From assembly GCA_948146395.1 (NCBI GenBank), contig OX411552.1, forward strand, positions 56,594,399 to 56,658,398: a stretch of DNA of 64,000 bases, given 5' to 3'. Position numbers and translations under genes: made by a program. This document shows positions 10,295 to 21,180 of this stretch, piece by piece (position 1 is the first letter of the stretch; every line of letters starts with the position of its first letter). Below the pieces are notes generated by a model. It did not search any database. It was not told the DNA's origin and worked only from the letters and a program-made list of their open reading frames with translations. This DNA is from Fragum whitleyi. Taxonomy: Eukaryota > Mollusca > Bivalvia > Cardiida > Cardiidae.

Positions 10295-11505
10295 TTAATG
10301 CTCAAAGTATAAAAATCAACGACTCCTAGTAGACAATATTTGAAAAAAATAGTGCCTTTTTTTGCCTTAAGGTGGCAATGGACAGCCGCCTTCCAACTCT
10401 TTAAACAGGAAGTGGCTTTTCGTTTATTTTACGGCTCTTTTTGCACATTGTTTAAAAAGACCGGTTTTCGTAAGGTTCTGCTTATGGAAATAACATAGAA
10501 TAATGATGGTAAAATTTCATAACTTAGCTTTTTTTTCAACATTTGATATCAACTGAATGACCGAATCATTAAATTTAACAATAAAAATGCGTTACAAACG
10601 TCATTCAATTAGGAGAGGTCACTGTAAAATAACGAAAAACTTTCTTATTTGCATGGAAAGGTATGCTGAATTTCTTATCAAATAAAGGCAAAATATGGGG
10701 TTTAAACATATCGGAAAACAAGAAAAATTCATTGGGTAATTTCTTCATAAAATAGGTTTTTGTGGCCTTTTTACCCTGTAAAATGACAAAAATTAGTGCA
10801 TTTTTTCCTTTTGAAGGCAAATTGTGCAAATGCAATTGATCAAAGAGAAATTTTCTTTGCAACATCCATTGTGTACATGTATAAGGTCTATCAAAATGTA
10901 TTTGTTTTATAGCTATAAGCTAGTACTTAGTTTATACTAGACCTAAAACGGATATAAACGTTTTACTGAAAAATGGCCAATACCACTCAAGGGCAGATAA
11001 CACTAGCATGAAAACGAGAATGGAAAGGTACCTTCAAATTTTGATATAATGACTAGACAATGTTTATCTACAACATATGTGAACAAGAAAAAAATTCATT
11101 GGGCGGAAAAAATGGCGCCATGTGTCAATTGCTACCTTAAGTATAAAATGGCCTTTATTTGAATGGCTTATATCCTCTAGCGAGTATGAAAATGTATCAA
11201 CCATATGTTCGCCGAAGGCTGTATTCGGAGTAGAGTAACTGCCCTTCATTTGTCATACTAACTGTCGTATATTGTCAGCCTTGAAGAGGTATATCTCAAA
11301 ATATGTGTCCTACGGAATCGCTGGGTAATCCCCTTTACCCTGAAGAACATGTTCCTTTATTAAATACGCTTGACGATCTATATATAGTAATGATAACTGA
11401 ATTACTTTCATACAAACCGTAATACAAAAGTAATGATCTTGTGTAAAAAAGTTAATAACACCGAAAAGGATAAGGATTTATCTTAATGTAGATAAACACT
11501 TTATA
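10295..11505. other. no gene recognised
   Basis: AT-rich sequence that may begin with decayed thumb or connection sequence of the retrotransposon. Short open frames at 10605-10865 and 11064-11249 (minus) have no recognisable motif and are not supported. Confidence 0.35.
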
Positions 11506-11507
11506 CA

Positions 11508-11570
11508 AATCTAATTGCTAGATTAAGCAAATGAAATAATCTAATTGCTAGATAAAGCAAATGAAATAAT
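11508..11570. repeat. 30-bp tandem duplication
   Basis: Two adjacent copies of AATCTAATTGCTAGATTAAG plus CAAATGAAAT, with one mismatch (GATTAAG versus GATAAAG). Confidence 0.8.
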
Positions 11571-11691
11571 CAGTATAGTTTGTGTGTGTCTTTTCCCGAC
11601 TAACCGGCAGAATATATATAAAATTTTGCAGGTAATTTCGGGTTTTGTTCTTCCTCGTTCAAATAAAGGATATTGTTAGTAGTTTGATTAT

Positions 11692-12410
11692 TAGCTCCAC
11701 TGACCGAAGGCCAGCGAGCTAATTTCATGGCGGTATGTCCGTCGTGCGTCCTGCCATTCGTGTGTCCGTCTATGCATAAACCTTTTCTTTAAACATCTCC
11801 TCCTAAACGGCTAGGTGGATTTTGACCAACTTGATAGAAATTTTCCCAAGGTGACACTTTTCTTTAATTATTAAAGGGATTTTGATTGACCCCCAAAACT
11901 GGACGTAGCTGGGCGGGGCATTTTTTTTCATTTTGAAATCTTTAAAAGTCTTCTCCACCCAACCTGTTAGGTACATTACAATGAAACTTGACATGGATGT
12001 TCCTTTGGTGACCCTTTATCTAAATCGTTAAAGAAATTTTGATTGGCTACAAAAAAATGGGCGTGGCAGGGCGGCACTTATTTTCAATCTAAAATATTTA
12101 AAAAAAAAATCTCCTCCAAAACCATTGGGGTGGTTTCATTGAAACATGGCATGGATCCTCTTTGGGTGACATATTACCAAAATCCTTTAAGATATTTTTT
12201 TACGCCGAAAATGGGCGTGGCAGGGTGGGTTTTATTCTCCCTTTAAAATCTTTAAAAATCTCCTTCTCTGAACCCATTGGAGAGATTTCAAAGTAACTTT
12301 GCCGTTTCAAAACAAATGTCATAAAACTGGTGTCGTTGGCGTAGAAGTGGACGTTGACATATCAAACTTTAACTTAGACCATTTCTCTAATTTCCTTTAA
12401 GGTATTTTTT
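11692..12410 (-). repeat. hairpin-ended tandem-repeat element, inverted
   Basis: It starts with the inverse of the end seen at 617-640 (TTAGCTCCACTGACCGAAGG hairpin), followed by GTCCGTCGTGCGTCC. Then come about four diverged units of roughly 150-160 bp, each with ATCTCCTCC, TTTTGATTG and GGGCGTGGCAGGG phrases. The far end fades near 12410. No genuine coding sequence is present; small open frames follow the repeat period. Confidence 0.6.
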
Positions 12411-12699
12411 GTTCACCTTAAGAAGAGTTATCCACGCCTTCAATGGGACAACTCTGGGAGCATTTAAGCAAGAATTATTCCCCCTTTTGTTTTTGCATTA
12501 TCCAGCAACGGCATTCGAGTGTTGTTACTAGTAGGCGATGCAGATGTTTTTGGCGGTACACTTGTTTTTAGGTAATAGTTGCATAATTAGTTTTCGTTCA
12601 TTTTAGCATTAATAAACATTTTGAGGCTACCTCATGCTCGTTCCTGTAAGACGAACTGTGCGTTAATTACGAAGAACATGATGGAAAGTGCGATCTAGA

Positions 12700-13013
12700 G
12701 ATATAGATGATTGTCGTTTGTTTCAGTTATATCATTGAATGAATAATAAATGGTATATTTTCCACGAGTGAGAATAAAGCTTTTGTTGTTCACGAAATGA
12801 ATTATCAATAGTAATATACCTCGGAAAGAGATATTTGATATGCAAACTTTAGGACAAAATTACTTAAAACGCGTCATATTGCATTTTTTTTTTTTGTCTC
12901 CGCATAGATAACGTCAGATAGGCTGAAATGAACGGAAGCGAGGTAACAGTTTTCGATAATTTCACGGGTTAGGCGGTGAGTTAATCAAATGACTATAAAC
13001 CGTTATTTCCAGA
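12700..13013 (-). mobile_element. miniature element family A, inverted partial copy
   Basis: Reverse-complement match to the left part and hairpin of family A: TTGTTGTTCACGAAATGAAT, GATAACGTCAGATAGGCTGA, GATAATTTCACGGGTTAG and CCGTTATTTCCAGATATTCC. It ends about 54 bp before the B-box start codon, so it would lie inside the proposed 5' intron of that gene. Confidence 0.6.
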
Positions 13014-13066
13014 TATTCCAACGAAAATCATTCCAATTTTTGTTTTTTCAGGAACAAAGTAAAAAA

Positions 13067-14257
13067 ATGTCTGTCCCCAGAAGAAGAATTGAGCGATCCC
13101 CAATGTGTGACATATGTGAAGACCATAATGCCGCTGAAAGCTACTGTACTCTGTGTGACGAATTTCTTTGCATTAGCTGTGAACGGGCACACCGAGGATC
13201 AAAAGCTACAAAACATCATAGTTTTCTCAGTAAAGCTGACCTACCAGCTAGAAAACTATTAGATGGCAGCTTTTGTGAACGCCACGGTTATGAACTTTTT
13301 CGTTATTTCTGCACAAACCATGATACACCGTGCTGTTATGGTTGTGTAGTTGAACATAAAGCCTGTAAATTAATGTATATTGAAAGCCTTTCAGAAAATT
13401 AAAGAGAAAGTTTGGAATACAGAAATTTAAAGAGAAAAATAACAATTCTCATAAAGAGCGCGGAAGAAATTGCAGATTTATCGAATCAACAGCACGAATT
13501 CATGCAAAATTGTTTTGAAGAGTTGAGTGTGGACATTCAGAATTACGGAAATGATTTAAAGAAAATATTGGATTTTGCTGAGCAAAATACAATGAAGACA
13601 GTTGTTGCATTATCGGAAAGTCAGAAAAAAAGCAAAACTGAAAAAGTAACGACAATTGAAGGTATTAAAAAGGAACTTCTCAATATCAGCATTCTCTTGG
13701 AAAAGTTAGAGCGGTACGACTTGAAACATCATTTGACTTTAACAGCTAAAAAATCAATTCCAAAACTGGAAATGATCGAGGAAAGTATGGTTGAGATAAA
13801 AAACAAAAACGAAATTGTGAGGTATAAATTTGAACGCAATGCAGGTATAAGTCAGTTTTTTAATAATCTTTATAGTCTTGGTGAGGTAAATGATGGAACA
13901 AATGAGAAGGTAGAAAAGAAATATGTTAGCGCTGATGGAAACCGTTCTTCAAAAGTAGGATCACCGCAAGAAATCGAAAGTCCTATTAGGAAGTATTTCT
14001 TCCTAACGGCCAAATGCTTTTTCAGATTTTTTATTTTTCTCCGTGGTATTATTCTGTTCTTCATTTTATGTACAAATTTACACCTATTTTATCAATTCTA
14101 TCGACATGGTTACTATATTTTGAGAGAAAGTGTGCTTTTCTTTGATCATAGTATGACACAATTACTTTTAATATTCATGTGGTTGTTTCCAAGTCGATAC
14201 AGATCTGACAAATTCATTAGTATGTGTATAATTATTTTTAGTGCCTGGATTTCATAG
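13067..14257 (+). pseudogene. RING-less double B-box, coiled-coil, membrane-tail protein with one in-frame stop
   Basis: The reading starts at an ATG just after an acceptor-like TTTTTTCAG (AG at 13050-13051), so a non-coding 5' exon is likely. Residues 14-51 form a first B-box with ligands C14 C17 C27 C30 C35 C38 H42 H51. Residues 70-100 form a second (C70 H73 C82 H85 C90 C93 H97 C100). Codon 112 is TAA (13400-13402), and reading then continues open in the same frame for 284 codons: a long coiled coil, an LEKLERYDLKHHLTLTAKK block, a YSLGEV motif, and a C-terminal hydrophobic region with two or three possible membrane spans (about 13995-14250). There is no RING finger. One base change (for example AAA to TAA) explains the break. 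It could be a recent pseudogene, an allelic null, a sequencing error, or a gene giving a B-box-only product. TRIM/B-box proteins act in ubiquitin and innate-immune signalling, but RING-less members cannot be assumed to be ligases. An AATAAA lies at 14520. Confidence 0.75.
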
Positions 14258-15454
14258 TCTTCTCTTTACTATTTTGACTCAAGAAAACAACGTCTACTTT
14301 GATTGCCGATAGCGAGACGCACATGCTATGGATTTAATATGGTACTAATACAATTCAACATAAATATATAGATAAATCCAACTGGTTATTTTATAGATCA
14401 TATACAGTTTATAAAGCTTATCAACTTTGATCAAATTACTAATTCATCAAATCAATTCACGTCGAGGTCGCAAGACGACTTAAAGCCAAAAATAGTGATT
14501 TCATACTTAACACATTACCAATAAAGAACTTGGAAAGTGAAGTTAACAGTTCGGGGTAATCGCTAGAACTGATACATTAACCTTCTCTATATCCGCTTTC
14601 AACATTGGAATCATTTCATTAGTCAATCTCTAAACCAACACCATAACAACTTTATTACATAGGCGTATCAAGAAGATAAACCTTTTCCGTTTTGCTTCGT
14701 ACCGCGGAAAAGAAATAGTAGTTGCTAGCAGATTGATATACGATTTAATAGCCCTTTATTGTCATGAACATTAAAACACGGATGTCTCCCGAAAACACTT
14801 TCCTTGGAATAAGCGATTTCAAAGGAATTCAGTTTTCTTTTTTCGTTTAATCAATATTGGATATAAAGTGGTTTTCACAACGCTTTTAACAATTTTTCTT
14901 AAGACTGCTAGAGCACCTAATAATAGAGTCCTAGTACGATTGTTGAATAGTCGCCAATATAACCGAGATATGAGACAAAATGACATATCGAATCGAAAGC
15001 CACACAAAAATCATCGCACCATTTACCTCATTTGGTAACAGTTTATATTTTGACGTGCGGGTGAATTGAAAACGACCAGTAATTTTGTTGCAGCTCTAAC
15101 ACGTCGACAAAAATTTGCTAAATGGCCTTTTAACAATTTTCAATGCTATCTCTTTGTTGGGTCAATCGCTTCTAAAACTATGTCGTGGTATTTGAAAACT
15201 GTATATGACTCTTGCACCAGAACAAAGTTCATAATGACGAAATATGGTTTTAGAAACCAGATGGGCTAGCATTTTCGACAAAATCTAAAACGATATTTAC
15301 CTACCAGCTCAAACAATCTTCCTGTGAAAATGAGAAAACTCTAGCGAAATAATGTGACATATTTAGATCACGCATGTTGCCATTTGTGTCACGAATGTGT
15401 TGTTTACACAAGCTTGTCAACTAGAATTTATTAAAAGCCTTTTAACTATAACTA
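14258..15454. other. intergenic, no gene recognised
   Basis: AT-rich. It contains a possible poly-A signal AATAAA at 14520-14525, 263 bp past the B-box stop. Short frames at 14819-15007 (minus) and 15066-15269 (plus) show no domain. Confidence 0.4.
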
Positions 15455-15645
15455 TAAATTTATCAAGTCAGTAATCGGATACAATGCAAAGATGTTTCGA
15501 AGTGTTAAGTAGGGTCATTCAAGATTATTTAAATGATATAAAGAAAGTATTAGGCCAAGCGAACCCTAACAGAAACTGTTGGTACATTCCAGGTTGGTCA
15601 CAGAAAAAGCGGAAAACGCAGACACAAAGGCAATTAGTGGTTCAT
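15455..15645 (+). pseudogene. decayed coiled-coil fragment of the B-box family
   Basis: Nucleotides and translation match 13475-13665 of the neighbouring B-box locus. The fragment reads MQRCFEVLSRVIQDYLNDIK where the gene has MQNCFEELSVDIQNYGNDLK, preceded by matching DNA (ATTTATC-AA-TCA) and followed by ACTGTTGGTACATTCC against ACAGTTGTTGCATTAT and CAGAAAAAGCGGAAAAC against CAGAAAAAAAGCAAAAC. It lacks B-boxes, an ATG context and a C-terminus. It is most likely a partial tandem duplicate about 2 kb downstream of its relative. Confidence 0.7.
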
Positions 15646-15779
15646 TGACTTCGCCCCTTTGCATCCTTCATGATATATTCTAATTCTTAATACAATGTAA
15701 TATAGATATGAAAAATCAGATATTAAAACGGCATTTACAAATAACAACATAGTAAAAGTGACCAGATGAGGGATTTAGG

Positions 15780-15900
15780 ATTTATCATGGAATGAAATTG
15801 AATGGGTGAGTTTTGAGTGAAATTCAAGGGAGGTAATTCGATATCGCCAATTTCGTCCAATTGGACGAAAATATTGAATTTTACCTCCTTTTGATACTTT
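15780..15900. repeat. degenerate repeat with perfect 20-bp palindrome
   Basis: TTTCGTCCAATTGGACGAAA at 15851-15870 is its own reverse complement, flanked by GAGGTAATTCGATAT / ATATTGAATTTTACCTCC, which also pair in part. Related to sequence at 1-60 and 47490-47540. Confidence 0.55.
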
Positions 15901-17009
15901 CCTGATTACGGAACAAGAAGACTCTTTCACACAGATCAGCCAATTAAATATTGCAATAAATTAATATGAATGAAATTGTATTGGTTTTAAAATGATTTCA
16001 TATTGAGTGTATGAGATGTTGCTACGGTGCTTTGGTAGCTTATCACTTAAAACCATTTAGGGATGATAATTATTCCTTAATTATTTATCTGAATAATATG
16101 TCATCTGACCCTTTGAAATCCCACTGGAAAAGAGCTCAATAAGCTATGCTTTCGTTCTAATCCAATTGAATTATTATTCTGTATTATGACATTCTGTATA
16201 CACTTTTTCATCAATAAAATATGTTTAAACCAAATGATTTCAAAATAATTGTGAGCAACTTCGCAGATTTGTTTTAATGATTAGGGTGAGTTATCTCGAT
16301 GCCACGAATGCAGCGCTGAGTGGATAATTTAGTATTGTTTTGATCGGAATGTTTGTCTTATTCACTTTCACGATGATTTTAACTATATCTGCTTACAAGA
16401 TTGTCCCGAACTTAGATCAGACAACAAATCGATAATGGGAGACGTAACGTCATTAAGTCGTCTATTCAGTTGTCGACAAAAATGGCGGAAAATAAAGGGG
16501 TTAATTTTAAATGAGAGGTTTTATTGATCATATGTTTGAGTGACATCGGAGATATGTAAATTACTTAACTATATCTGGAACTTAATGGTAGTAGCGGCAC
16601 TTTTTTCTCATTTTTTACTCAGTATATGTATGTTACCAAAGGACCAAATTGTAGCGATATCATATCTATTTAGATATATGAGTATATTCAATAAAGCCAT
16701 AAGTGAACCCAAACGAACATGTGATAGAAATTTTGGCAGGCGCCGAATACTTGAACTAGAATCTCCAAATAAAAATTCCAGTTACGTAAAGACGCATTTT
16801 TAAGTCCCACTGGAAGAATTCCAACGGGCTATTGACATGACCTATTGTTTGTTGTACGTGCGCGCGTCCATCCGTCCGTACGTGCCTGAATTTTGGTATA
16901 TAATAATTTGATAAAACAAAACACAGTTAAACATGTTATTAAAAAAATTGTAATTTGCCACGTTTAATCTAGATTACGTTGATTTTGTTCTTCTCAACGT
17001 CATCTTGAT
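15901..17009. other. no gene recognised
   Basis: AT-rich. 16260-16380 resembles 160-260 (a diverged repeat). The 87-codon frame at 16540-16803 has no recognisable motif. A GTGCGCGCGTCCATCCGTCC stretch at about 16858 resembles the edge of a hairpin-ended tandem element. Confidence 0.35.
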
Positions 17010-17490
17010 GTTTTTGATTCCACGTGCGAAACGACGCGTTTCCATAACTATGGCCTTATCATTCCCCATTCGGACATGGAACGGACTTTTCCGTAAACTG
17101 GAAAGTACCACGGACGTAATTGTAGTAATTTTGGGTCATTTTTTCGGTAATTCGGCTCCTGTTGGTACATTGGTGTGAATACGCTTGAAGAATAGTATAT
17201 TAATTTAATGTTTTCCGATCGTCTGTGGATATCATTTTGGCATGTTATAATTTGAAAGCTAAACGCAGTAAATCACTGTGTTTTGATTTCAAATTATAAT
17301 AAGCCCAATTTAAACCCTATATTGATTTTATTTTTCGCAACGTCATCCTCAGTTATGTTTGTGACGTCAAATGAACGCACGTGCGATATAAGGCGCTTTC
17401 ATGGCTGCGCCTTTATTATTCCCGAGGTCTATTCCGTAGAATCGCCGAAGGTTCCCGATTGATCTTCCCGAGGTATATTCCGTAAAATAG
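17010..17490 (+). mobile_element. interspersed element family G, copy 1
   Basis: It matches 46035-46480 over most of its length: GACTTTTCCGTAAACTGGAA, an ACTTGAAGAA block, a hairpin (about 17243-17300, ATAATTTGAAA...TTTCAAATTAT), CGCAACGTCATCCTCAGT, a CRE palindrome at 17362-17369, and the right end TTATTCCCGAGGTCTATTCC / GTAGAATCGCCGAAGGTTCC. Here the right-end phrase is partly repeated just downstream (17464-17490). Non-coding. Confidence 0.65.
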
Positions 17491-17655
17491 CCAGTGGTCC
17501 GATTGTAACACAATAAGATGTACCACCAGTAAGTCATCAGATACCACACTAATCATAAACAAATGAAATTTTACCAATAGTTGAAATGTAATCCCTGAAT
17601 GTTTTTTTGCACCTGCATATTTCAAAGACTCGTTTAAAATGTCAATTATGTTTCA

Positions 17656-17690
17656 ATAATAATAATAATAATTATTATTATTATTATTCT
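17656..17690. repeat. AAT/ATT simple repeat, near palindromic
   Basis: AATAATAATAATAATTATTATTATTATTATT tract. The flanking 17491-18560 interval is otherwise featureless AT-rich DNA with pyrimidine-rich runs at about 17902-17950. Confidence 0.85.
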
Positions 17691-18562
17691 CTTTTCCAGA
17701 CGCATACTTCGCTCTCTGCCCGCTTCTGTTCAATCTTGTACAGGACTAATGCAAAGTCGCAATTCGAAAAAGTCATCGACAAAGAAAACAACAATCAACA
17801 ATGTTGATACAAGAATAAACACACTATTTGAAATCGTCTTTAGATTGCATTGCGTCCTGGCTTCTCTCGAAGTAATTTTTTAATTTCTTTATTCCAAAAG
17901 ACCCCCCCCCCTTGGTTGTTGAAATCCCCACCGCATTCGTCCATTGTAATTTCACCAAGCTTTTTTTTATTGCTGATCTTTTTTTACATTATGTTCTTTT
18001 CCTACGATTTCGTGGCTCTTAATTTCATAATCAGCGCATGCGAATTAATGCATGTACTCAATTGATTTTTTCACCTTCAAATTAACATGTAGTATTTAAC
18101 TTTAAAAAATGGACAAACAAAATTTCAATGTCTCTAACAGTAAACAAACAACTTTCATGTAATTAGGTCAGGGGTACCACGCCATTTTTGTCCGAGACCT
18201 TCCGAATGGTTTCGTGGGTGTTTTTCTCTGGGGGTGCAAAGGGGTACCAATAATGATTCATGTATCATAACATCAACAGAATATCCTTATTTGATATTTT
18301 TTTCTTTTTAATTATTGGGGTTTTAATGCCTTTTTAGAAAATTAAGTGAGTGCTGAATGATATTTTTTGTAGTTAACAGAATTTTATCTGTAATAATTGA
18401 AGTCAAAATTTATAAAATTAATGAAAATCTTCGGTACAATTGAAAGAAAAATTTTGTATTTCTTAAACAATGAAACAACCTCTTAACATTTAAAATAATA
18501 GTCTCCTTTGTATTTCAAAGAAAAAAATAACTGTCACATGATAATCAATTAATGTCTGTTAG

Positions 18563-20767
18563 TCAGCAAGGTAGCAAAATTATTCTGTAGTATAGTGAGG
18601 ACAGAAAAAATGTATCATTTCTCCTGATTACTGATTGTTTGGTACAGAAGTAGAGGTGCACCCAGTGACCACAGCCATCACACTCAGCCTAGTTGACAAT
18701 CTTGAGGTATGGCTTTTTATTCAAATCTGGAGGTGAGAAGTGGCCACACACACAGCAAGCTCCTGAGTCATCGTCATCATCACTGTCAGTGTCACTGTGT
18801 TGGTTGGTTGTTTTTGAAATCAGTCCACTAGTTGAAGGTTTGGGACTAACCAGTACTGGGTTTTCATTCACTGTTTTTTGTTTGTTTGTTTTGTTTTGTT
18901 TTGTTTTTGGTCTAGAATTAGATTTAGACTTACCATATTTATCAAGGTCAATTATGTAGTCATCTTCAGTTATAGCTATACCTCCAGGTTTAGGTTTATG
19001 GATAGAGGGAGAATCTATTGTCTTAGTTTTGGTGGAGCAGTTGCACTTGCAACATGGTTTGGTATTCTTTTCAGACTTCAATAATAAAAATCCCTGAACA
19101 GCCTCTCTGCCAGACTTTAAAGCAGCAATTTGCTCAACTGGTTTCTTTTCCCTGAAACTCTCACAAGAGTATAGCTGGTCATCTGTAACAACTTCTCTTA
19201 AATAGGGGAAAATGCCTGATTTCCGGAAATCAGAAGTGATATTTATAGGAGTCATGGCCTTCAAGTATGCCTTACATGCTAGGCTGCACATGTCATATCT
19301 TGTTACTTTCATCTCCAGGAAAGATCTCATGTATGAAGCACATTCTCTATAATAAAAAGCCTTAAATGGTCCAAAAATTGAGACATTTTGTAGCTGCAGT
19401 ATCTGGGAAGTGTGTGCTGGTAGAACAAAAAGTGTCAGATGATGATCCTTAGCCCAGGCGATTAAATTTCATGAAATGTGTGAAGAATGGCCATCTAAGA
19501 TAAGCTATATGTGCTGGTCATCATTAGCTCCCCTCCTGACATTTGGTATGAAGTGGTTTTGAATATACTGTTGAAAAACATTGGAATTTGACCAACCGCT
19601 ATCTGACATAACTCCTTGGGCACCAGTAGAAGCACCTTTCATTAATTCTTCACTACAGCGTTTACCTTTAAAGATGAAAAATGGTGGAAGGTGATTACCA
19701 GCCGCATAGGCACATTCTATTACAGTTGCGGTTGTTGATCTTGGTGAAGTAATAGCTTGGTCTTTGGTTCCAATTGGTACTATAACATTAGGGGGTCTAT
19801 GTTCAGGTTGCATTCCAGTCTCATCCACATTTGAGATGTATTGGGATTTATCTTGAAGGTAATATTTCTTAATTATTTCATCCAGATTATTGAAGTATGA
19901 GTCAACCACTTCAGGTGTTGTACTCTTGGCTCTGTTGCTTTCCAGCCCCCTGGGTTTTATTGAAGATAATCTGTGAGCCAACCTTCCTAGGAAATTGTAA
20001 AGCCAGCAGTTACTTAGTGGTTTGTCTGTATCTCTATGGTTGAGATTCATTGCTAGTTCTCCAGCCAGGTATTGAAGTTTTGTATTAGTAACACCATACC
20101 CTAATTGGGACATTGTCTCTTCTTCCTCATGACTGAAGAGATTATCTGCCCCCAAATGTAAGTGTTCAGCATCCACCTTGCCCTTTACTCTGTCCCTTAA
20201 TGTCTGCTCAGGCACACTGAACTGTCTTGCTGCTCTTTGTACAGGTATTCTGTTCTGTTTAACAGCTTTGTATGCATTAAGTAGAGCTTATTTGGAATGG
20301 TTTTTGTATTTCTTGTTGTTTTTGTGTGGAATTCTCTGAAAAAAAAAGAGCATTAATTGAAATGACTGAAAATAAGCTACTTTATTAAATATCGTTTAAT
20401 GCAATAACTTTCTAAAATTTTCAAAAACATTGATTCTATAATTAAATATTGCTTTTTTTAAATAACAATCCATTTTTTTCATATTTTTCTTTTCTTCATA
20501 TTGAATCATATTGAAATCCAGCTACAGAAATGTACCCCTGTCTACCCCAAATGCCAAAACAGGTGCCCGAAGTCTGATGACGTCATCTAAATCACCTGCC
20601 TCTATCCGACATCTTGGATTCAACTTGGGCATTAAAATAATCAAATTGTCACGGAAACGGCGATGAAATACACATTTTTTGGGAATAAATGAGCATTTTT
20701 CTGAAAATGTAAGTAGAAAAATAAGAAAAAGCTGTTGATATACTGTAATTACCTGTTTCTGTCGCAT
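18563..20767 (-). pseudogene. pogo/Tigger-like (CENP-B-type) transposase, two exons, four nonsense codons
   Basis: Exon 1 is 20753-20767 (ATG, MRQKQ) and ends CAG|GTAATT. The intron is 20336-20752 with a T-rich AG end. Exon 2 resumes in phase at 20335 with RIPHKNNKKYKNHSK. An HTH-psq-like domain follows (ALLNAYKAVKQNRIPVQRAA, SVPEQTLRDRV), then a CENP-B-type second HTH region, then DDE_1 motifs NVDETG and LILDGHSSH. The third motif reads LQLQNVSIFGPFK where the family has LQPLDV-VFGPLK, so the last catalytic D is N. The C-terminus has an acidic DTDSDDDDD stretch and a PHD-like zinc finger: CCVCGHF, then past a TAG, ECDGCGHWVHLYFC. In-frame stops are TAA 20288-20290, TAG 19505-19507, TGA 19469-19471 and TAG 18689-18691 (where W is expected). 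It is dead but fairly young. Terminal inverted repeats were not found with certainty. Confidence 0.85.
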
Positions 20768-20912
20768 TTTTCTCGCCTCTATTTTGACCGTGACTCTCTG
20801 CGGGAAAAACTTGCATAGAACTCGGACGCGTGCATTTCTTCGTTTCGCGATATTTTGGCGTACTTTTTTAACCACGAATCCAATAGGTTACTACGAAATC
20901 GTAAGAAAAAGG

Positions 20913-21078
20913 CAATCTTGAGGTATGGCTTTTTATTCAAATCTGGAGGTGAGAAGTGGCCACACACACAGCAAGCTCCTGAATCATCGTCATAATCACT
21001 GTCAGTGTCACTGTGTTGGTTGGTTGTTTTTGAAATCAGTCCACTAGTTGAAGGTTTGGGACTAACTAGTACTGGGTT
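20913..21078 (-). repeat. 166-bp duplicate of the transposase 3' coding end
   Basis: It matches 18697-18862 base for base except at three positions (about 98% identity), in the same orientation, 2.2 kb away on the other side of exon 1. It encodes the NPVLVSPKPSTSG to KPYLKI segment. Both ends are abrupt, and outside them the two sites share nothing. The 88-bp interval between this copy and the hairpin at 21087 holds nothing else. Confidence 0.9.
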
Positions 21079-21086
21079 GTCATTGT

Positions 21087-21180
21087 AGAAATAGAATAGA
21101 GAAACGGGCTTGTATGTTATAAGTGTGATTCGTCGGATTCGCACTTATATCATACAAGCCCGTTTCTCTATTCTATTTCT
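21087..21180. repeat. strong hairpin, 42-bp arms
   Basis: Arms 21087-21128 and 21139-21180 pair with two or three mismatches (AGAAATAGAATAGAGAAACG on the left, its complement on the right) around a loop of about 10 bases. It directly abuts the 166-bp duplication. Confidence 0.85.

Noticed and set aside
12989..13066. Upstream start of the first B-box frame (26 extra codons)
   Set aside because: The extension crosses a T-rich stretch ending in CAG and is absent from the paralogues, all of which start M(S/E)VP, so it is read as intron.
13870..14064. Minus-strand frame inside the B-box locus
   Set aside because: Antisense shadow of the coiled-coil and membrane region.
16540..16803. 87-codon plus-strand frame
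   Set aside because: No motif, no homology to the other genes in the window, and an AT-rich composition like its surroundings.
18693..19084. Plus-strand frames of 68-88 codons rich in Phe/Cys
   Set aside because: Antisense shadows of the pogo-like transposase.
20525..20545. GTACCCCTG near 20531 as the partner of CAGGGGTAC at 18169, as terminal repeats of the transposon
   Set aside because: 20531 lies inside the intron, downstream of exon 1, so it cannot be the 5' end of the element; the match is also only about nine bases.
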